Source of the DNA: Salvia splendens
Lineage: Eukaryota; Streptophyta; Magnoliopsida; Lamiales; Lamiaceae
Direction: 5' to 3'
DNA: 64,000 nt
NCBI RefSeq assembly: GCF_004379255.2
Contig: NC_056049.1
Span: forward strand, 22,800,063-22,864,062
A model generated the notes under the pieces. It made no database searches. It saw only the letters and a program-made list of their open reading frames with translations, and had not been told where the DNA came from. The position numbers were made by a program, and so were the translations under genes. Of the stretch, positions 22,751-33,489 are shown piece by piece (the first letter of the stretch is position 1; each line of letters begins with the position of its first letter).

Positions 22751-25700
22751 ATGTCACAGAACGACCATACGGAACCTATGACGATCCGCGGCCTTGAACC
22801 GCTGTCTTCGACTTCCAAATCCACGGTTTCCAGTTCGACCATGCTGGAGCAGGTGCTGGCCGCCATGACTCGCATGGAGTCACGGCTGGAGGCGCGCATA
22901 GACGCGCGGCTGGAAGCACAGGACCGCGGCGCATCGAAAGCGATTCAGCTCCCACCGTCGGGAGGGCTGCCCCAGTGCGGCCAATATCCGGTGTATGCAC
23001 AGGCATCCAGAGGGGCACAAGCCGGAACGCCACGACTGGGAATAGGCGATCCGTCGGGGAGCAGCTACGCTGGGATCTTGCCGAACCCTAACCCTAGTAT
23101 GGGTTTGAATTCTTGGGTGAACCCCAACGCACCACGATCTACCGCATGGGATCCACCGGGGTCTAGAGCAGAATCCGCGAGTGCCAGGCAGCCAACGGCC
23201 TGGGATAATCCAGCGGCTAGGCAGCCCGGGGGGCAGTTCGATCAGCCAAGACAATTCAAGATGCATCAGCCGCGATTTGACGGTTCGGAGGCGGCGACTT
23301 GGATCTCGAGGGTGCAATATTATTTCGAGCACTTGCTAATGCCGGAGGAGCACAGATTGCATTATGTGATTATGTTGTTTGATCCGCCGGCCTCGGAATG
23401 GGTGTTCAACTATCGTGAGAACAATCCGCAGGCAAAATGGACGGATTTCTTGGAGGATGTGAGGCGACGTTTCGACCCCCAATACTTTCAGAATTTTATT
23501 GGATTGATCGCCAAATTGAGTCAGTCCGGGTCCTTGGCAGAGTACCACACGACGTTCGAAACAATGCTTAATCGTGTGCGCGGGGTCCCGGAGTACATTT
23601 TGCTCCCAATTTATGTGGAAGGTCTTCAGCAACCAGTTAAGAACCAGGTTAAGCATCAGAACCCGTCGTCAGTGACAGCAGCTATGGCACTGGCTATAGA
23701 GTATGACAGTTGCATTGAACGTCCTCCAGCGACGTCAGGGGCGCCCCGTCGGCCGTGGCAAAACCGTGATCAGCGTGTTATGACACACCCACTGCAACAA
23801 TCGACGTTGCCCCCATCAACCAATCAGCCGAATCGTTCCAATCAGGCGAAAGGCTCGGAGTATCCTAGGTTGCCAGTTGTACGGTTAACAGCTGTGGAGA
23901 GGGCGGAGCGTTCTAAGCTCGGCCTATGCTGGTATTGCCCAGAGAAGTGGGTTGCAGGGCATTCCTGTAGGGGAAGATTTTTGGTTTACATGGGAGAGGA
24001 TTTGGAGTCAGATGAGGACTCGGAGCACGGCCAGGAGGAAAATAGGGATCCGCCAGTAATATCGGCGGACTTGTCCCATATTTACGCGCTGGACGGACGG
24101 CAACGAGAGGATGACATTGAATTGAGGGGGGTAATCGGGGACATACCTGTCAGGGTCTTGGTAGACAAGGGAAGCTCACATAACTTCCTACACCCCGACG
24201 TGGCGGAAAAGTTAGCTCTCCCACTGCAGCAGATTCATCCTTTCCGAGTGTATGTCGGCAATGGGGAGTCATTGTTATGTTCCTTTGCGAGCATCCAGAC
24301 CAGATTGGTCATTCAGAAGCATGTGTTTTTGGTCGATTTACACATTTTACCAGTACATGGTCCTGATGTGATTCTGGGGAGGATCTGGCTCAAACAGATG
24401 CGCAGGGTCACAAGCGATTATGTCGATGGAACGTTGGAGTTTTCTCGGAATGGGAAACGTGTGTGTCTTAAACTCGTGCCCCCATCAGCGAGGGAGGTAT
24501 CCTTGAAGACGTTCTCGTCCTTGTTACAACTACAGGGCGGGGAGGAGTTGTTCGAGTTAATTCAACTCCCGCCAACAGAGAGTAACCCAGCGACGGAGGA
24601 TGGGACGCTGGCATTGCCACGGGAACTACCGGAAGAAATTCGGAGCGTCTTGGTTTCACACGGAGACGTCTTCGGCTTGCCTTCGGGAATGCCCCCTAGA
24701 CGGCAGTTTGACCACAAGATTCACCTCTTGCCCGACGCCAAACCAATAAATGTGAAACCTTACCGTTATCCATACTTTCAGAAGAATGAGATAGAGAAGC
24801 AGGTGAAAGAGATGTTAGAATCAGGGTTGATTCGCCCAAGTCAGAGCCCCTTCTCCTCGCCGGTTCTACTGATCAGAAAAAAGGACGGGTCCTTCCGTTT
24901 TTGCATCGATTACCGGGCATTAAACGCAGCAACCATTCCTGATCATTTTCCGATACCGACGACGGATGAGTTGTTCGATGAGCTGGGTGCGGCCAGATTC
25001 TTTACAAAATTGGATTTACGATCGGGCTATCATCAAATCCGCATGAGCGATGAAGATATTTTTAAAACGGCATTTCGCACACATGACGGCCACTTTGAGT
25101 TCCTAGTGATGCCGTTTGGATTGACAAATGCTCCCTCAACGTTTCAGGCGGCGATGAACGCAATTTTTAGACCCCTTTTGCGTCAGTCGGTGATAGTATT
25201 TTTCGATGATATCCTCATCTACAGCCCATCCATGCCAGCGCATGCACGCCATATCCATGAAGTATTGTCTATCCTCAAGGCTCATCACTTCTTTGTTAAG
25301 TTATCTAAATGCACATTTGCGTGCTCTACAGTGGAGTACTTGGGTCACCTAATCGCGGACGGGAACCTGAAAGCTGACCCGGCTAAAATTGAGGCAATGA
25401 CGGTATGGCCGGTTCCAAAAACGATGAAGCAGCTACGAGGCTTTCTGGGGCTCACGGGGTACTACCGACGGTTTATAGAACATTATGCCTCCATCGCTAG
25501 CCCGCTCACGGAGTTATTGAAAAAGGACAGTTTTGTATGGACTGCAGCAGCGACGGACAGTTTCCAAGCATTAAAACAGGCGATGTCATCCGCCCCGGTC
25601 CTTCGCCTTCCGAATTTTGACCGCACCTTTTACCTAGAAACGGACGCGTCGGATTTCGGAATCGGGGCTGTTTTGCTCCAGGACAGGCATCCGCTGGCGT

Positions 25701-27730
25701 TCTTTAGTAAAAAGTTAGGGCCGAAGCGCCGGGTCTCGTCGACTTACCACAAGGAACTGTATGCCATTGTCGAAGCAGTGCAGAAGTGGCGTCAGTACTT
25801 GCTGGGACGGGAGTTTGTCATTCGCAGCGACCAGAAGAGTCTTAAGGAGTTGTTGCAACAGATAATTCAAACTCCTGACCAGCAATTTTATGCCCGGAAA
25901 CTGATGGGCTACAAATTCCGCATTGAGTACAAGACCGGGGCTTCAAACAAAGTGGCAGACGCCTTATCCAGACGAGATGTGGAGGGTCCAGACAGAGAGT
26001 CCGCGAGCGCGGCAGATGGGGACCCAAAGTCGGCGGTGCTGGTACCAGACGAGTCCTCGATCTCGGAAGTGGAGATTGGGCGGGCACTGATGGCTGCCGC
26101 ACACCCGATTCCTGATGTTTGGGAGGTTCTGCGGAATGAGGTGATGTCCACCCCCGATTTGATTGAGTTACAGTCATCCTTACAACACGGAAAGGCAGAT
26201 CCGGCGGTGTCCCTAGTTGACGGTTTATTGTACTTTAACCGTCGTGTTTATGTGAGCAAAGATTCCATGGCTAAAGCGGTACTCCTACATGAGCATCATT
26301 CGTCGCCTGCAGCAGGCCACCCAGGAGTAGATAGAACGTTTAAGAGGTTGGCGGCCTCGTTCTATTGGAAAGGGATGCGGAAGGATGTCAAAAACTTCGT
26401 TGATTCCTGTTTTGAGTGCCAAACGACCAAATACTCTACTCAAAAGCCGGCGGGCCTGTTACAACCTCTACCTATTCCTTCACAGGTGTGGGAAGATGTT
26501 TCGATGGACTTTATCACCTGCCTGCCGCCGTCGCGAGGTTACACGGGTGTCATGGTGGTCGTAGATCGCTTATCAAAATATGCCCATTTTGCGTTGTTAC
26601 CAGTCCGTTACAACGCCTTGAAGATTGCAAACTTGTTTATCGAGACGGTAGTCAAACACCATGGATTCCCCAAGACTTTGGTGTCGGATCGTGATCCAGT
26701 GTTCTTAAACGAGGTGTGGGAGGATATGCTCCGGCTTAGCGGGACGACACTTCATTTCTCGACGGCCTATCACCCCCAAACAGACGGACAGACGGAGGTC
26801 AGGAATCGCGGCCTGGAGCAGTACCTGCGCGCCTTTACCGCGGATAGACCTGCTAAATGGTCAAATTTTTTGCCTTGGGCAGAGTTAGCTTTGAACTGTT
26901 TTTACCATGAGGGGTTAGGGATTTCGCCATTCGAGGCCCTTTACGGCAGGGAACCGCCCCCCTTGATCGCGTCGCCACCTTCGACAACAACGCCACCAGA
27001 TGTGGCTTCTTTGATTCATCAACGTGGAGAAACGATTATGTGGCTGCGCCAAAACTTGGAGCGAGCGCAACAACGAATGCGGAAAGCAGCAAATAAGCAT
27101 CGCCGGGACGTGGAATTCAATGTAGGTGACAAGGTGTTACTTAAACTCCAGCAGTATAGGCAATATTCCGTAGCAAGACCTTTGTCCTCAAAGTTATCAC
27201 GCCGCTTCTATGGCCCTTTCGAGGTGTTGGAAAGAATTGGTCAAGTGGCGTATCGTTTGCAGCTGCCCGAGGGGAGTCGTGTCCATAATGTGTTCCATGT
27301 GAGTCTTTTGAAACCATTTGTGGAAGACATTGCGTGGGCGCATAGGGAGCTTCCGGCATTGTTTGCACGGGGGAAACCGGTGGCTCGCCCAACCGGCGTC
27401 CTTGGTCGACGTACGGTTTTGCGAAATGGGGCAGCAGTGGAGGAAGTACAGCTAGCTTGGGCCGATGATTCGGGTGAGAATCCGACGTGGGAACCATTAG
27501 TTGTGGTGCAGCGAAAATTTCCCGCTCTCCTTGGGGACAAGGAGCATTCTAAGGAGGGGGGAGTTGATACGGGACCTCCGTCGGCACGGCTTAAGGAACG
27601 ACAATTGCCTCAAGAAGATGAGCTCAACGCCGACACTAGGTTGCCGGCGACAAGGCAGCACGCTGAACCGGTCCAACGAGCTAGGTCCTCGCGACGTGTG
27701 GCACGAAGGCCGGCCCGATACGAAGGCTAG
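22751..27730 (+). CDS. Ty3-type gag-pol polyprotein (1659 aa), intact frame
   Basis: Gag core near residues 175-270 (FDGSEAATWISRVQYYF); knuckle-like CWYC...GHSC at about 395. Protease near 470 reads LVDKGSSHNFL, with Lys where Ser or Thr normally follows the catalytic Asp (472). RT has FCIDYRALNA, LDLRSGYHQIRM and FFDDIL, with catalytic Asp at 819 and 820 (FFDD instead of the usual F/YVDD). RNase H has ETDASDFGIGAVL. Integrase has an HHCC finger near 1180-1225 and acidic residues Asp1253, Asp1313 and Glu1349. The C-terminus has a chromodomain-like segment (LAWADDSGENPTWEP) and a basic tail (RRVARRPARYEG). The last 166 bases of the frame lie within the 3' LTR. No stop or frameshift is present, but the DKG protease motif may impair processing. 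Confidence 0.93.
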   Translation: MSQNDHTEPMTIRGLEPLSSTSKSTVSSSTMLEQVLAAMTRMESRLEARIDARLEAQDRGASKAIQLPPSGGLPQCGQYPVYAQASRGAQAGTPRLGIGDPSGSSYAGILPNPNPSMGLNSWVNPNAPRSTAWDPPGSRAESASARQPTAWDNPAARQPGGQFDQPRQFKMHQPRFDGSEAATWISRVQYYFEHLLMPEEHRLHYVIMLFDPPASEWVFNYRENNPQAKWTDFLEDVRRRFDPQYFQNFIGLIAKLSQSGSLAEYHTTFETMLNRVRGVPEYILLPIYVEGLQQPVKNQVKHQNPSSVTAAMALAIEYDSCIERPPATSGAPRRPWQNRDQRVMTHPLQQSTLPPSTNQPNRSNQAKGSEYPRLPVVRLTAVERAERSKLGLCWYCPEKWVAGHSCRGRFLVYMGEDLESDEDSEHGQEENRDPPVISADLSHIYALDGRQREDDIELRGVIGDIPVRVLVDKGSSHNFLHPDVAEKLALPLQQIHPFRVYVGNGESLLCSFASIQTRLVIQKHVFLVDLHILPVHGPDVILGRIWLKQMRRVTSDYVDGTLEFSRNGKRVCLKLVPPSAREVSLKTFSSLLQLQGGEELFELIQLPPTESNPATEDGTLALPRELPEEIRSVLVSHGDVFGLPSGMPPRRQFDHKIHLLPDAKPINVKPYRYPYFQKNEIEKQVKEMLESGLIRPSQSPFSSPVLLIRKKDGSFRFCIDYRALNAATIPDHFPIPTTDELFDELGAARFFTKLDLRSGYHQIRMSDEDIFKTAFRTHDGHFEFLVMPFGLTNAPSTFQAAMNAIFRPLLRQSVIVFFDDILIYSPSMPAHARHIHEVLSILKAHHFFVKLSKCTFACSTVEYLGHLIADGNLKADPAKIEAMTVWPVPKTMKQLRGFLGLTGYYRRFIEHYASIASPLTELLKKDSFVWTAAATDSFQALKQAMSSAPVLRLPNFDRTFYLETDASDFGIGAVLLQDRHPLAFFSKKLGPKRRVSSTYHKELYAIVEAVQKWRQYLLGREFVIRSDQKSLKELLQQIIQTPDQQFYARKLMGYKFRIEYKTGASNKVADALSRRDVEGPDRESASAADGDPKSAVLVPDESSISEVEIGRALMAAAHPIPDVWEVLRNEVMSTPDLIELQSSLQHGKADPAVSLVDGLLYFNRRVYVSKDSMAKAVLLHEHHSSPAAGHPGVDRTFKRLAASFYWKGMRKDVKNFVDSCFECQTTKYSTQKPAGLLQPLPIPSQVWEDVSMDFITCLPPSRGYTGVMVVVDRLSKYAHFALLPVRYNALKIANLFIETVVKHHGFPKTLVSDRDPVFLNEVWEDMLRLSGTTLHFSTAYHPQTDGQTEVRNRGLEQYLRAFTADRPAKWSNFLPWAELALNCFYHEGLGISPFEALYGREPPPLIASPPSTTTPPDVASLIHQRGETIMWLRQNLERAQQRMRKAANKHRRDVEFNVGDKVLLKLQQYRQYSVARPLSSKLSRRFYGPFEVLERIGQVAYRLQLPEGSRVHNVFHVSLLKPFVEDIAWAHRELPALFARGKPVARPTGVLGRRTVLRNGAAVEEVQLAWADDSGENPTWEPLVVVQRKFPALLGDKEHSKEGGVDTGPPSARLKERQLPQEDELNADTRLPATRQHAEPVQRARSSRRVARRPARYEG
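27551..27564 (+). promoter_or_regulatory. Polypurine tract of the Ty3 element
   Basis: aaggaggggggagt stands immediately before TGATACGG, the start of the 3' LTR. It is translated as part of the polyprotein tail. Confidence 0.75.
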
Positions 27731-28052
27731 ACTTTGTCTCTCGTTAAGGGACCTTCCTTATTAGAGTCTTTTATTCCTTATTTAGTAGAGTCTTTTATTC
27801 CTTATTTAGTAGAGTCTTTTATTTATGTTAATTAGTTAGTTATCCGATTCCTAGTAGTAATAGGATTTCCATCCTAATTAGTAGAGGACGTTTAGAAGGG
27901 TTATAAATAGGGGATTTGTTATTCACTTTATTCATCAAGAAATAAACTACTTCCTCTCAATCTCTCTATTCTTCTCTCTCTCTCTCGTCCGCACCTTCCC
28001 CCAAACTCTAGTTCTTGCGAAATCGTGAAGTTGAGGAACTTCTTCCTTAACA
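27565..28052 (+). repeat. 3' LTR of the Ty3 element (488 bp)
   Basis: It starts TGATACGGGACC and ends cttcttccttaaca. It contains three tandem copies of tagagtcttttattccttat, a ttataaatagggg promoter and ttcatcaagaaata. It also encodes the last 55 residues of the polyprotein. About 165 bp at its start have no match in the 5' LTR. Confidence 0.8.
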
Positions 28053-28744
28053 CAATGCCATTAATTAATGCGTGTGAGATTTGATTTTCTGGTTAAGACT
28101 AAATGAGAGAATAAAATACTAAGAAATATTAGTATTAAACTACAAATTGATAAACTCCAGATAGGGAGCTAGTACTACATAATAAATTATACAATAATAA
28201 TAATTTAGAAAAAAGTAGACTATTTTAATTTATAGTAGGATGATTTAGAAACGTAAATTTTAAATATTCTATTTCTTGTTAATTACCTTTTGCAAATCAC
28301 AATATTAAATTTTGTTTCATTATTTCTCTCGAATAAGTGTATAGCTTACGCTTTTGTGATCTGATTGGTGATCGTGATCGTTTTTTAAAAAATTCAACGA
28401 TGTAACACAATGCTGTATGATTTTAATATTGATATTGCTATCATTTCGTTCGTTTTTAAACTGATGTTTAGTTAACTCTCGGCAAATTATTTTAGGTCTG
28501 GTTAGTGGTTAGCACTTACGCACTCTTTTATTTTATTATATTCCAAGAAGAATTATAAATGTTTGACTTGCATGGGATAAAAGATAAGAAATTAGATAAA
28601 ATATTAATATTACAAAAAATGTTGTGCATGAGTGGGTAGCAACTTCGAGCCATTTCTATAGACTTTTTATGTGCAAGTTGAATAAGCATGCAATCCAAGT
28701 TTACTTATTCCACAACTTGAAAGACTAAAGATCCTTATTTAATA
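28053..28744. other. AT-rich spacer
   Basis: Nothing is recognised between the Ty3 element and the mariner-type element. Confidence 0.3.
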
Positions 28745-30581
28745 CTCCCTCCGTCCTTTAAAAATAGAACACTTTGTAAACGGCACGGGTTTTAATGTAG
28801 AATTGGTAAAGTAAGAGAGAAGGGAAAAAATAAGAGAGAAGGAGAAAAAGTAAGAGAGAAGTAGTGTTAGTGGAATGTGGGGTCCATATTATTAGTAGTG
28901 TTTAATTGTGTTAGGTAACACAAGTATATTTAATTAGGAACTAGGATCAATGACTATAATTAAATTCAACAAATTAACTTCAAATTTTCATTTTTGGAAA
29001 TGGAAAATTGTATCCAGGGTTGGAAAACTGCTTTAACGGTTGGGAAATTGCACTAATGGTTGGAAATTTGCATAAAGTAGTTTCTTATGGAAAATTGAAG
29101 ATGGTTTGAAATTTTCATTTCATTTTGGAAATTGACGTAATTAATAGATTTGGATTTAATGTTTGAAATGAGTATGAGAAATTGTTCTTAAATTGTTTAC
29201 ACAAACCAAATCAATAAAGTACGAAATTGATTGCAGTAAGTCAATATGGAACATTGTTTATGCTTCTACCAATGTTTCTTGAAGTGGACAAGGATTTGAT
29301 TCGGGACAGCTTGAACTACCTACTGCTGCCTGAAAATGATGCTGGTGCCGATATTGATCTGTCATTTCTGAATGACTATTTCCAGATATAGTTAGCATTA
29401 GAAGTGTAGGCTTTTTGTGCATTTTGGTAAGGTTGTCAAGTTAAAGTTTTTTGTACATTTTGGTAAGCATGTAATGTCTCAGCTTTTTGTACATGTTTGT
29501 CAACTAGTGTAATGCTTATTTGCAAGCCTCCAAACATATGGAATGAAATGTAATTCCACAGGGTGACTTCTAAATTAGACAACACAAGATATTCATACAG
29601 AATTGCATCATTGACATTCAAATTCAGATTCTGCCCCAACACAATGATCCAACAAATGCAAAACATTCATCCAACAAATGTAACACATTCATAGGACAGT
29701 CACATTCAGACGCAACACATTAAATACAACCAGCATTGCACACCAAGGACAATATATCGACAGATATAGCAAGATAGTCACCTGATTAGAGATCAAGTGT
29801 CAAAACTGCCGGACAAAATATCGCCAGAAGTTCGAGGAAAACTTTATCCGACTTAGGGCGCACTGTTCTCGGCCGAGAATCAAGGATTACAGTCTCGGAT
29901 GTGAAGGATAATGTCTCAGATTCGTCAAACGACACCACCAACTCCGGCACCACCATGTCAGAGTCGTCAAGCAGATGACTCATCTCCGGCACCACCGCGT
30001 TCAATTCGTCGCACGGAAGGACCGTTTCCTGCACCACCGTTTCCAACTCGTCTCCGGCACCACCACCGTTTGGATTTGACTCGAAACGTTCACGAGCGTG
30101 ACTAGGGTTTACAGCAGGTCTTCGAAACAAACTTCGATTTACATTTCGATGGAATCGTTGCTGAGGGCTACGGCTGCGCTGCCGACTAGGGGGTGTATCC
30201 GGAACGACGGTTTCCATTTCGGACTCCATTGAGAAGATGGATAGAGCAGAAGAGGGAGGATGAGAGCGACGTGAAGGATGAAGATGTAGATGAAGACGAA
30301 GATGAAGATGTTTCAATCTCAATTTTAGATAGGGCACGATTAATTTAGGTTTAGGAATTGGGTGGGTTGGGGTAATTAATTAGTTGGGGTAATTAGTTTA
30401 CGAGTCAGAAATTATGAGGCTAAATAGAAAATTAAGTTTTAATTCTAATGGCATAAGTGGTAAATAAAATGATGTGTGGGGTTATAGTGTAGTTGAAAAC
30501 TTTCCATTTTTTATTGTGTTCTAATTTTGGTGGACGTCCAAAAAAGGAAACTGTGTTCTATTTTTTGTGGACGGAGGGAGT
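28745..30581. mobile_element. Stowaway/mariner-type element, 1.84 kb
   Basis: The left end ctccctccgtcc and the right end ggacggagggag are inverted, and pairing continues through aaaaatagaacac. TA flanks both sides (28743-28744 and 30582-30583). The length exceeds that of MITEs, yet no transposase DDD domain is recognisable. The interior has a coding-like plus-strand tract (about 29241-29391, ending in TAG) and a minus-strand frame at 29786-30337. Confidence 0.72.
29786..30337 (-). CDS. Unidentified frame inside the mariner-type element (183 aa)
   Basis: It has a basic His/Arg-rich start, then SRQRSRSPQQRFHRN, then an acidic half with recurring VVPE/VVQE-like motifs (ETVVPD, ETVVQE, NAVVPE, MVVPE). 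No family is recognised. A start at the internal Met (MESEMETVV) is more natural. It might be a transposon N-terminal protein, a captured exon or chance. Confidence 0.3.
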   Translation of the reverse strand: MPYLKLRLKHLHLRLHLHLHPSRRSHPPSSALSIFSMESEMETVVPDTPPSRQRSRSPQQRFHRNVNRSLFRRPAVNPSHARERFESNPNGGGAGDELETVVQETVLPCDELNAVVPEMSHLLDDSDMVVPELVVSFDESETLSFTSETVILDSRPRTVRPKSDKVFLELLAIFCPAVLTLDL

Positions 30582-31694
30582 ATTTATTAGGTGATTAATG
30601 TGTTTGAAAATTTGAATTAGTGTATGTGACACTAATAGTCTCTATCTGTCTATCATAAGCTGTAAACATAGTCAATGATAGCTTTCATGCAAACTTAATG
30701 CATTTTTTATTTGTTTAGAATTTCAAAATACCTAAGTCAAAGATGCATGCATCATTTTTGTTGTTTGGTATGCTCAAGGGCCAGCCAAATATCCTCTAAT
30801 CATAAGAAAGTTTTGTGTCATTTTTTTATTAAAAAGAAATACTCAAACTAAAAATTAACGATAGAATCAATAGAGTAATAAAATTTCATAGTAAGTTCAG
30901 TATTTGGTAAATACATATACAATAGGGGTTTATAGTACTATAACCTTACCTTTTGTTATTGAAATACATTATTTTTCTTTAAAGCCAGAGATAAAATGAC
31001 CATTTATAAGGAATACAAAGAGATAACATTAACTACCATACTTAGATAGAAATAAAGTCATTGCTTATTTTGATACAAATATCAATACTCTTTTAAGAAA
31101 TTATTATCATTAGTAGTAGTGGTAGTAATTTTTATATGAAATGGTCAACATTCATAAGTATTTTGTTATTAGTTGATTATGTTTTATTAACAAGTTACAT
31201 AATTAACTATTAGGAGTACTTAATATCACAACTTTCATCTTTTCTACTTTATTCATTCTGATGTAAGGGAATCATTCTCTATCTTGATAAAAAAAATCAA
31301 TAATTTTAATCTTTCATACTTTATTTTGTATTTACTTATATTTTTTTTAATCTTTACAATCTTCATGTTCCACTTAACTTAATATTTGGATTTTTAGGCA
31401 TGTGAAACAAAAATGAATTACCAAAATAATATGGAACAATGCATGAGACTAATATATTTGGGGTCACAAATTCAACGCGACATGTGATTGTTTGTCGTCT
31501 CATTGTAATGGTAGCATCATTTTCATTTCAGACATATCCATACATTTGCAACTGTAATCCTACAAGAACTACTCTCTAAAAGAATTAATTAAAATATGTG
31601 TCACAATATATACATGGGAAAATTGTGATGACCAAGACATAAGTTTTTGTTCATTAATATGCATCACAAAGTTAAGAGCAATTTAAAGTAGAAT
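30582..31694. other. AT-rich intergenic region
   Basis: No gene, RNA or clear transposon is seen. The 3' end of the GLTP-like pseudogene adjoins at the right. Confidence 0.35.
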
Positions 31695-33489
31695 TCATAA
31701 AGATTTCATACTGTCCAATCCGCAACTTGCCTGCACAAACATACTCCAATTCTTATCAACTACAAATATAATCAACTATTTAATCAGATATGTTCAAATT
31801 CTATTATCTTTAAGGTTGTTGGAGTACTACATTTGTTTCGTCTATTCGTCCGTTGTTAAGTGTTCCAATTGAAATAATCACGAATATTAAGAAATGTATA
31901 AATGTAGGTGAAAATAGTTAGTGAATGTGAAACCTTCTTATTAAATACAGACTAGTATATTATATTAGAAGTGAAATGTGACATATAATGATAGACAAAC
32001 AAAAATAACGGAGGAAGGAAGTAATACTTACAAGAAACCTATGGATCTTTCGTAGGATTGTTGAGAACTCTGTGCAGAACTTTTGCATATCAGTATTTAC
32101 GTCACCTCCTTGTTTGCTTAAAACCTCAATAAACTTCTTCCGGTCCGGTGCAAGCTTCAGACCAACCTATTTTCTCAACATTATTTCACTAAATTAGTGG
32201 CAAGTTTGTTATTACCGGTAAATATTGGATTATGTTCCATTGTTTTAGTATTTTAACAAAAATGTCTCAATCGCAGGGTAATTGTAAAAAGGTATCCAAA
32301 ATTTCAAATTTAGCTTTAAAATATCCCGCAAAAAGTTCAGACAAAATTGCTCGTTTCGAGCACATGTCAACATTGTTTCAAATCGTGACATAGTCTTTAA
32401 ATTTAATGTTGCGGAGTGTGATTATGTAGGTAATTAATTAATTACCGTGAAACTTGAAGCAGCAACCCAACCATGCCATTTCTTCAAGGTTTTGGTGTAT
32501 GCTTCGTTACTACTAATCAATTTAGCATCACACAACTTCATTATTTATACCATTATAGAGTGGCATGAGGTTGTTATGAAAGTTAAATACAATAGGACAG
32601 TAACATTTTTTTTACCTTGTAGGGGAACTAAAAAAGAAAATCTTACCGATATATTACCATTTACCACCAATGTCAGTTAATTCACCTTTTATCTTAAAGA
32701 AACTCTGATTAGAGGCTAGCAAAATATTCGTAATGTGAATAATCGAACTGAATCAAGTCATATTATTAAATTGGGTTCAAATATTTTATCGCTATTCTCT
32801 AAAATTCGAATTGTCAGCTCGATTCGGATTGTTTTTCTAAATCGAAAAAACAGAATATTCAAATTATAGTTAGTATGGTACAGTATAATATTTGTTTAAA
32901 CAGTACTCCACTTCCTATGTCCCCACTTTTTTTTTGGACGTCTTACTTTTACTTTTTTATAGTAATTACGCTCTACATTTTACTAATATTTTATTATTAA
33001 ACTAATTCTATTTTTATCTAAAAAATATTGTTTTTAATTTTGATCGTCCATTAAAATTAGTATTTATTTATAATAATAAATATCTCTTTGACGAGGTGAA
33101 TCTCATTTTCTACTAAATATACTTCAAACTACTTTTTCTCTTAATTTTGAATAAAACAGGTGATGTCTACTCGTATTAAGATTATTGTTTATTCATAGAG
33201 GTAAATAGGATATTTCACAAAAAAAATTCAAACACTTATCTTTATAGTATTTCTTAAAATATTAGTGGCATGAAAGTGATTTAGACCTGATTAATTTTTT
33301 TATAGGAAAAATTCATATAATTAATATACATTTTCTTTATGAAAAAGATAAACGAACCTAAAATTGGTAAAATAAGTTTTCAGACATCCAAAAAAGGCTT
33401 GGTCAACATATCTCCGTGTTCAGATTTCACATTTTTTATTCCTTCCAAACAACGAGTAAACACACTTTCAGTAATATCTTTCAATTTTT
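31695..33489 (-). pseudogene. Decayed glycolipid-transfer-protein (GLTP) gene
   Basis: Minus-strand exon relics with good splice sites: about 33380-33489 (FTRCLEGIKNVKSEHGDMLTK, then PFLDV and a TGA stop at 33380-33382), 32446-32512 (AYTKTLKKWHGWVAASSFT), 32032-32166 (VGLKLAPDRKKFIEVLSKQ... to HRFL) and 31695-31730 (ASCGLDSMKSL, stop). The order and the KKWHGW motif fit plant GLTP proteins, which move glycosylceramides between membranes. Lesions: the stop replaces the Cys expected in the DVCKLILP-like segment, the sequence after it decays, and I cannot find the exon carrying the LLWLKR-type lipid-headgroup motif. The region 32513-33379 holds AT-rich DNA instead. It is most likely a dead copy of a gene found elsewhere. 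Confidence 0.75.

Larger units (their letters stand above)
22398..28052 (+). mobile_element. Full-length Ty3-type retrotransposon with unlike LTRs
   Basis: The element is bounded by CAATG duplications (22393-22397 and 28053-28057). Order: 5' LTR, primer binding site, one gag-pol frame, polypurine tract, 3' LTR. Protein order protease-RT-RNase H-integrase plus a chromodomain-like tail places it with the Ty3 chromoviruses. The LTRs differ in length (322 and 488 bp) and sequence, although the polyprotein frame is unbroken. Confidence 0.9.

Noticed and set aside
32513..33379. Possible further GLTP exon in the gap of the pseudogene
   Set aside because: No stretch with the expected LLWLKR-like motif was found on the minus strand; the region is AT-rich non-coding DNA.
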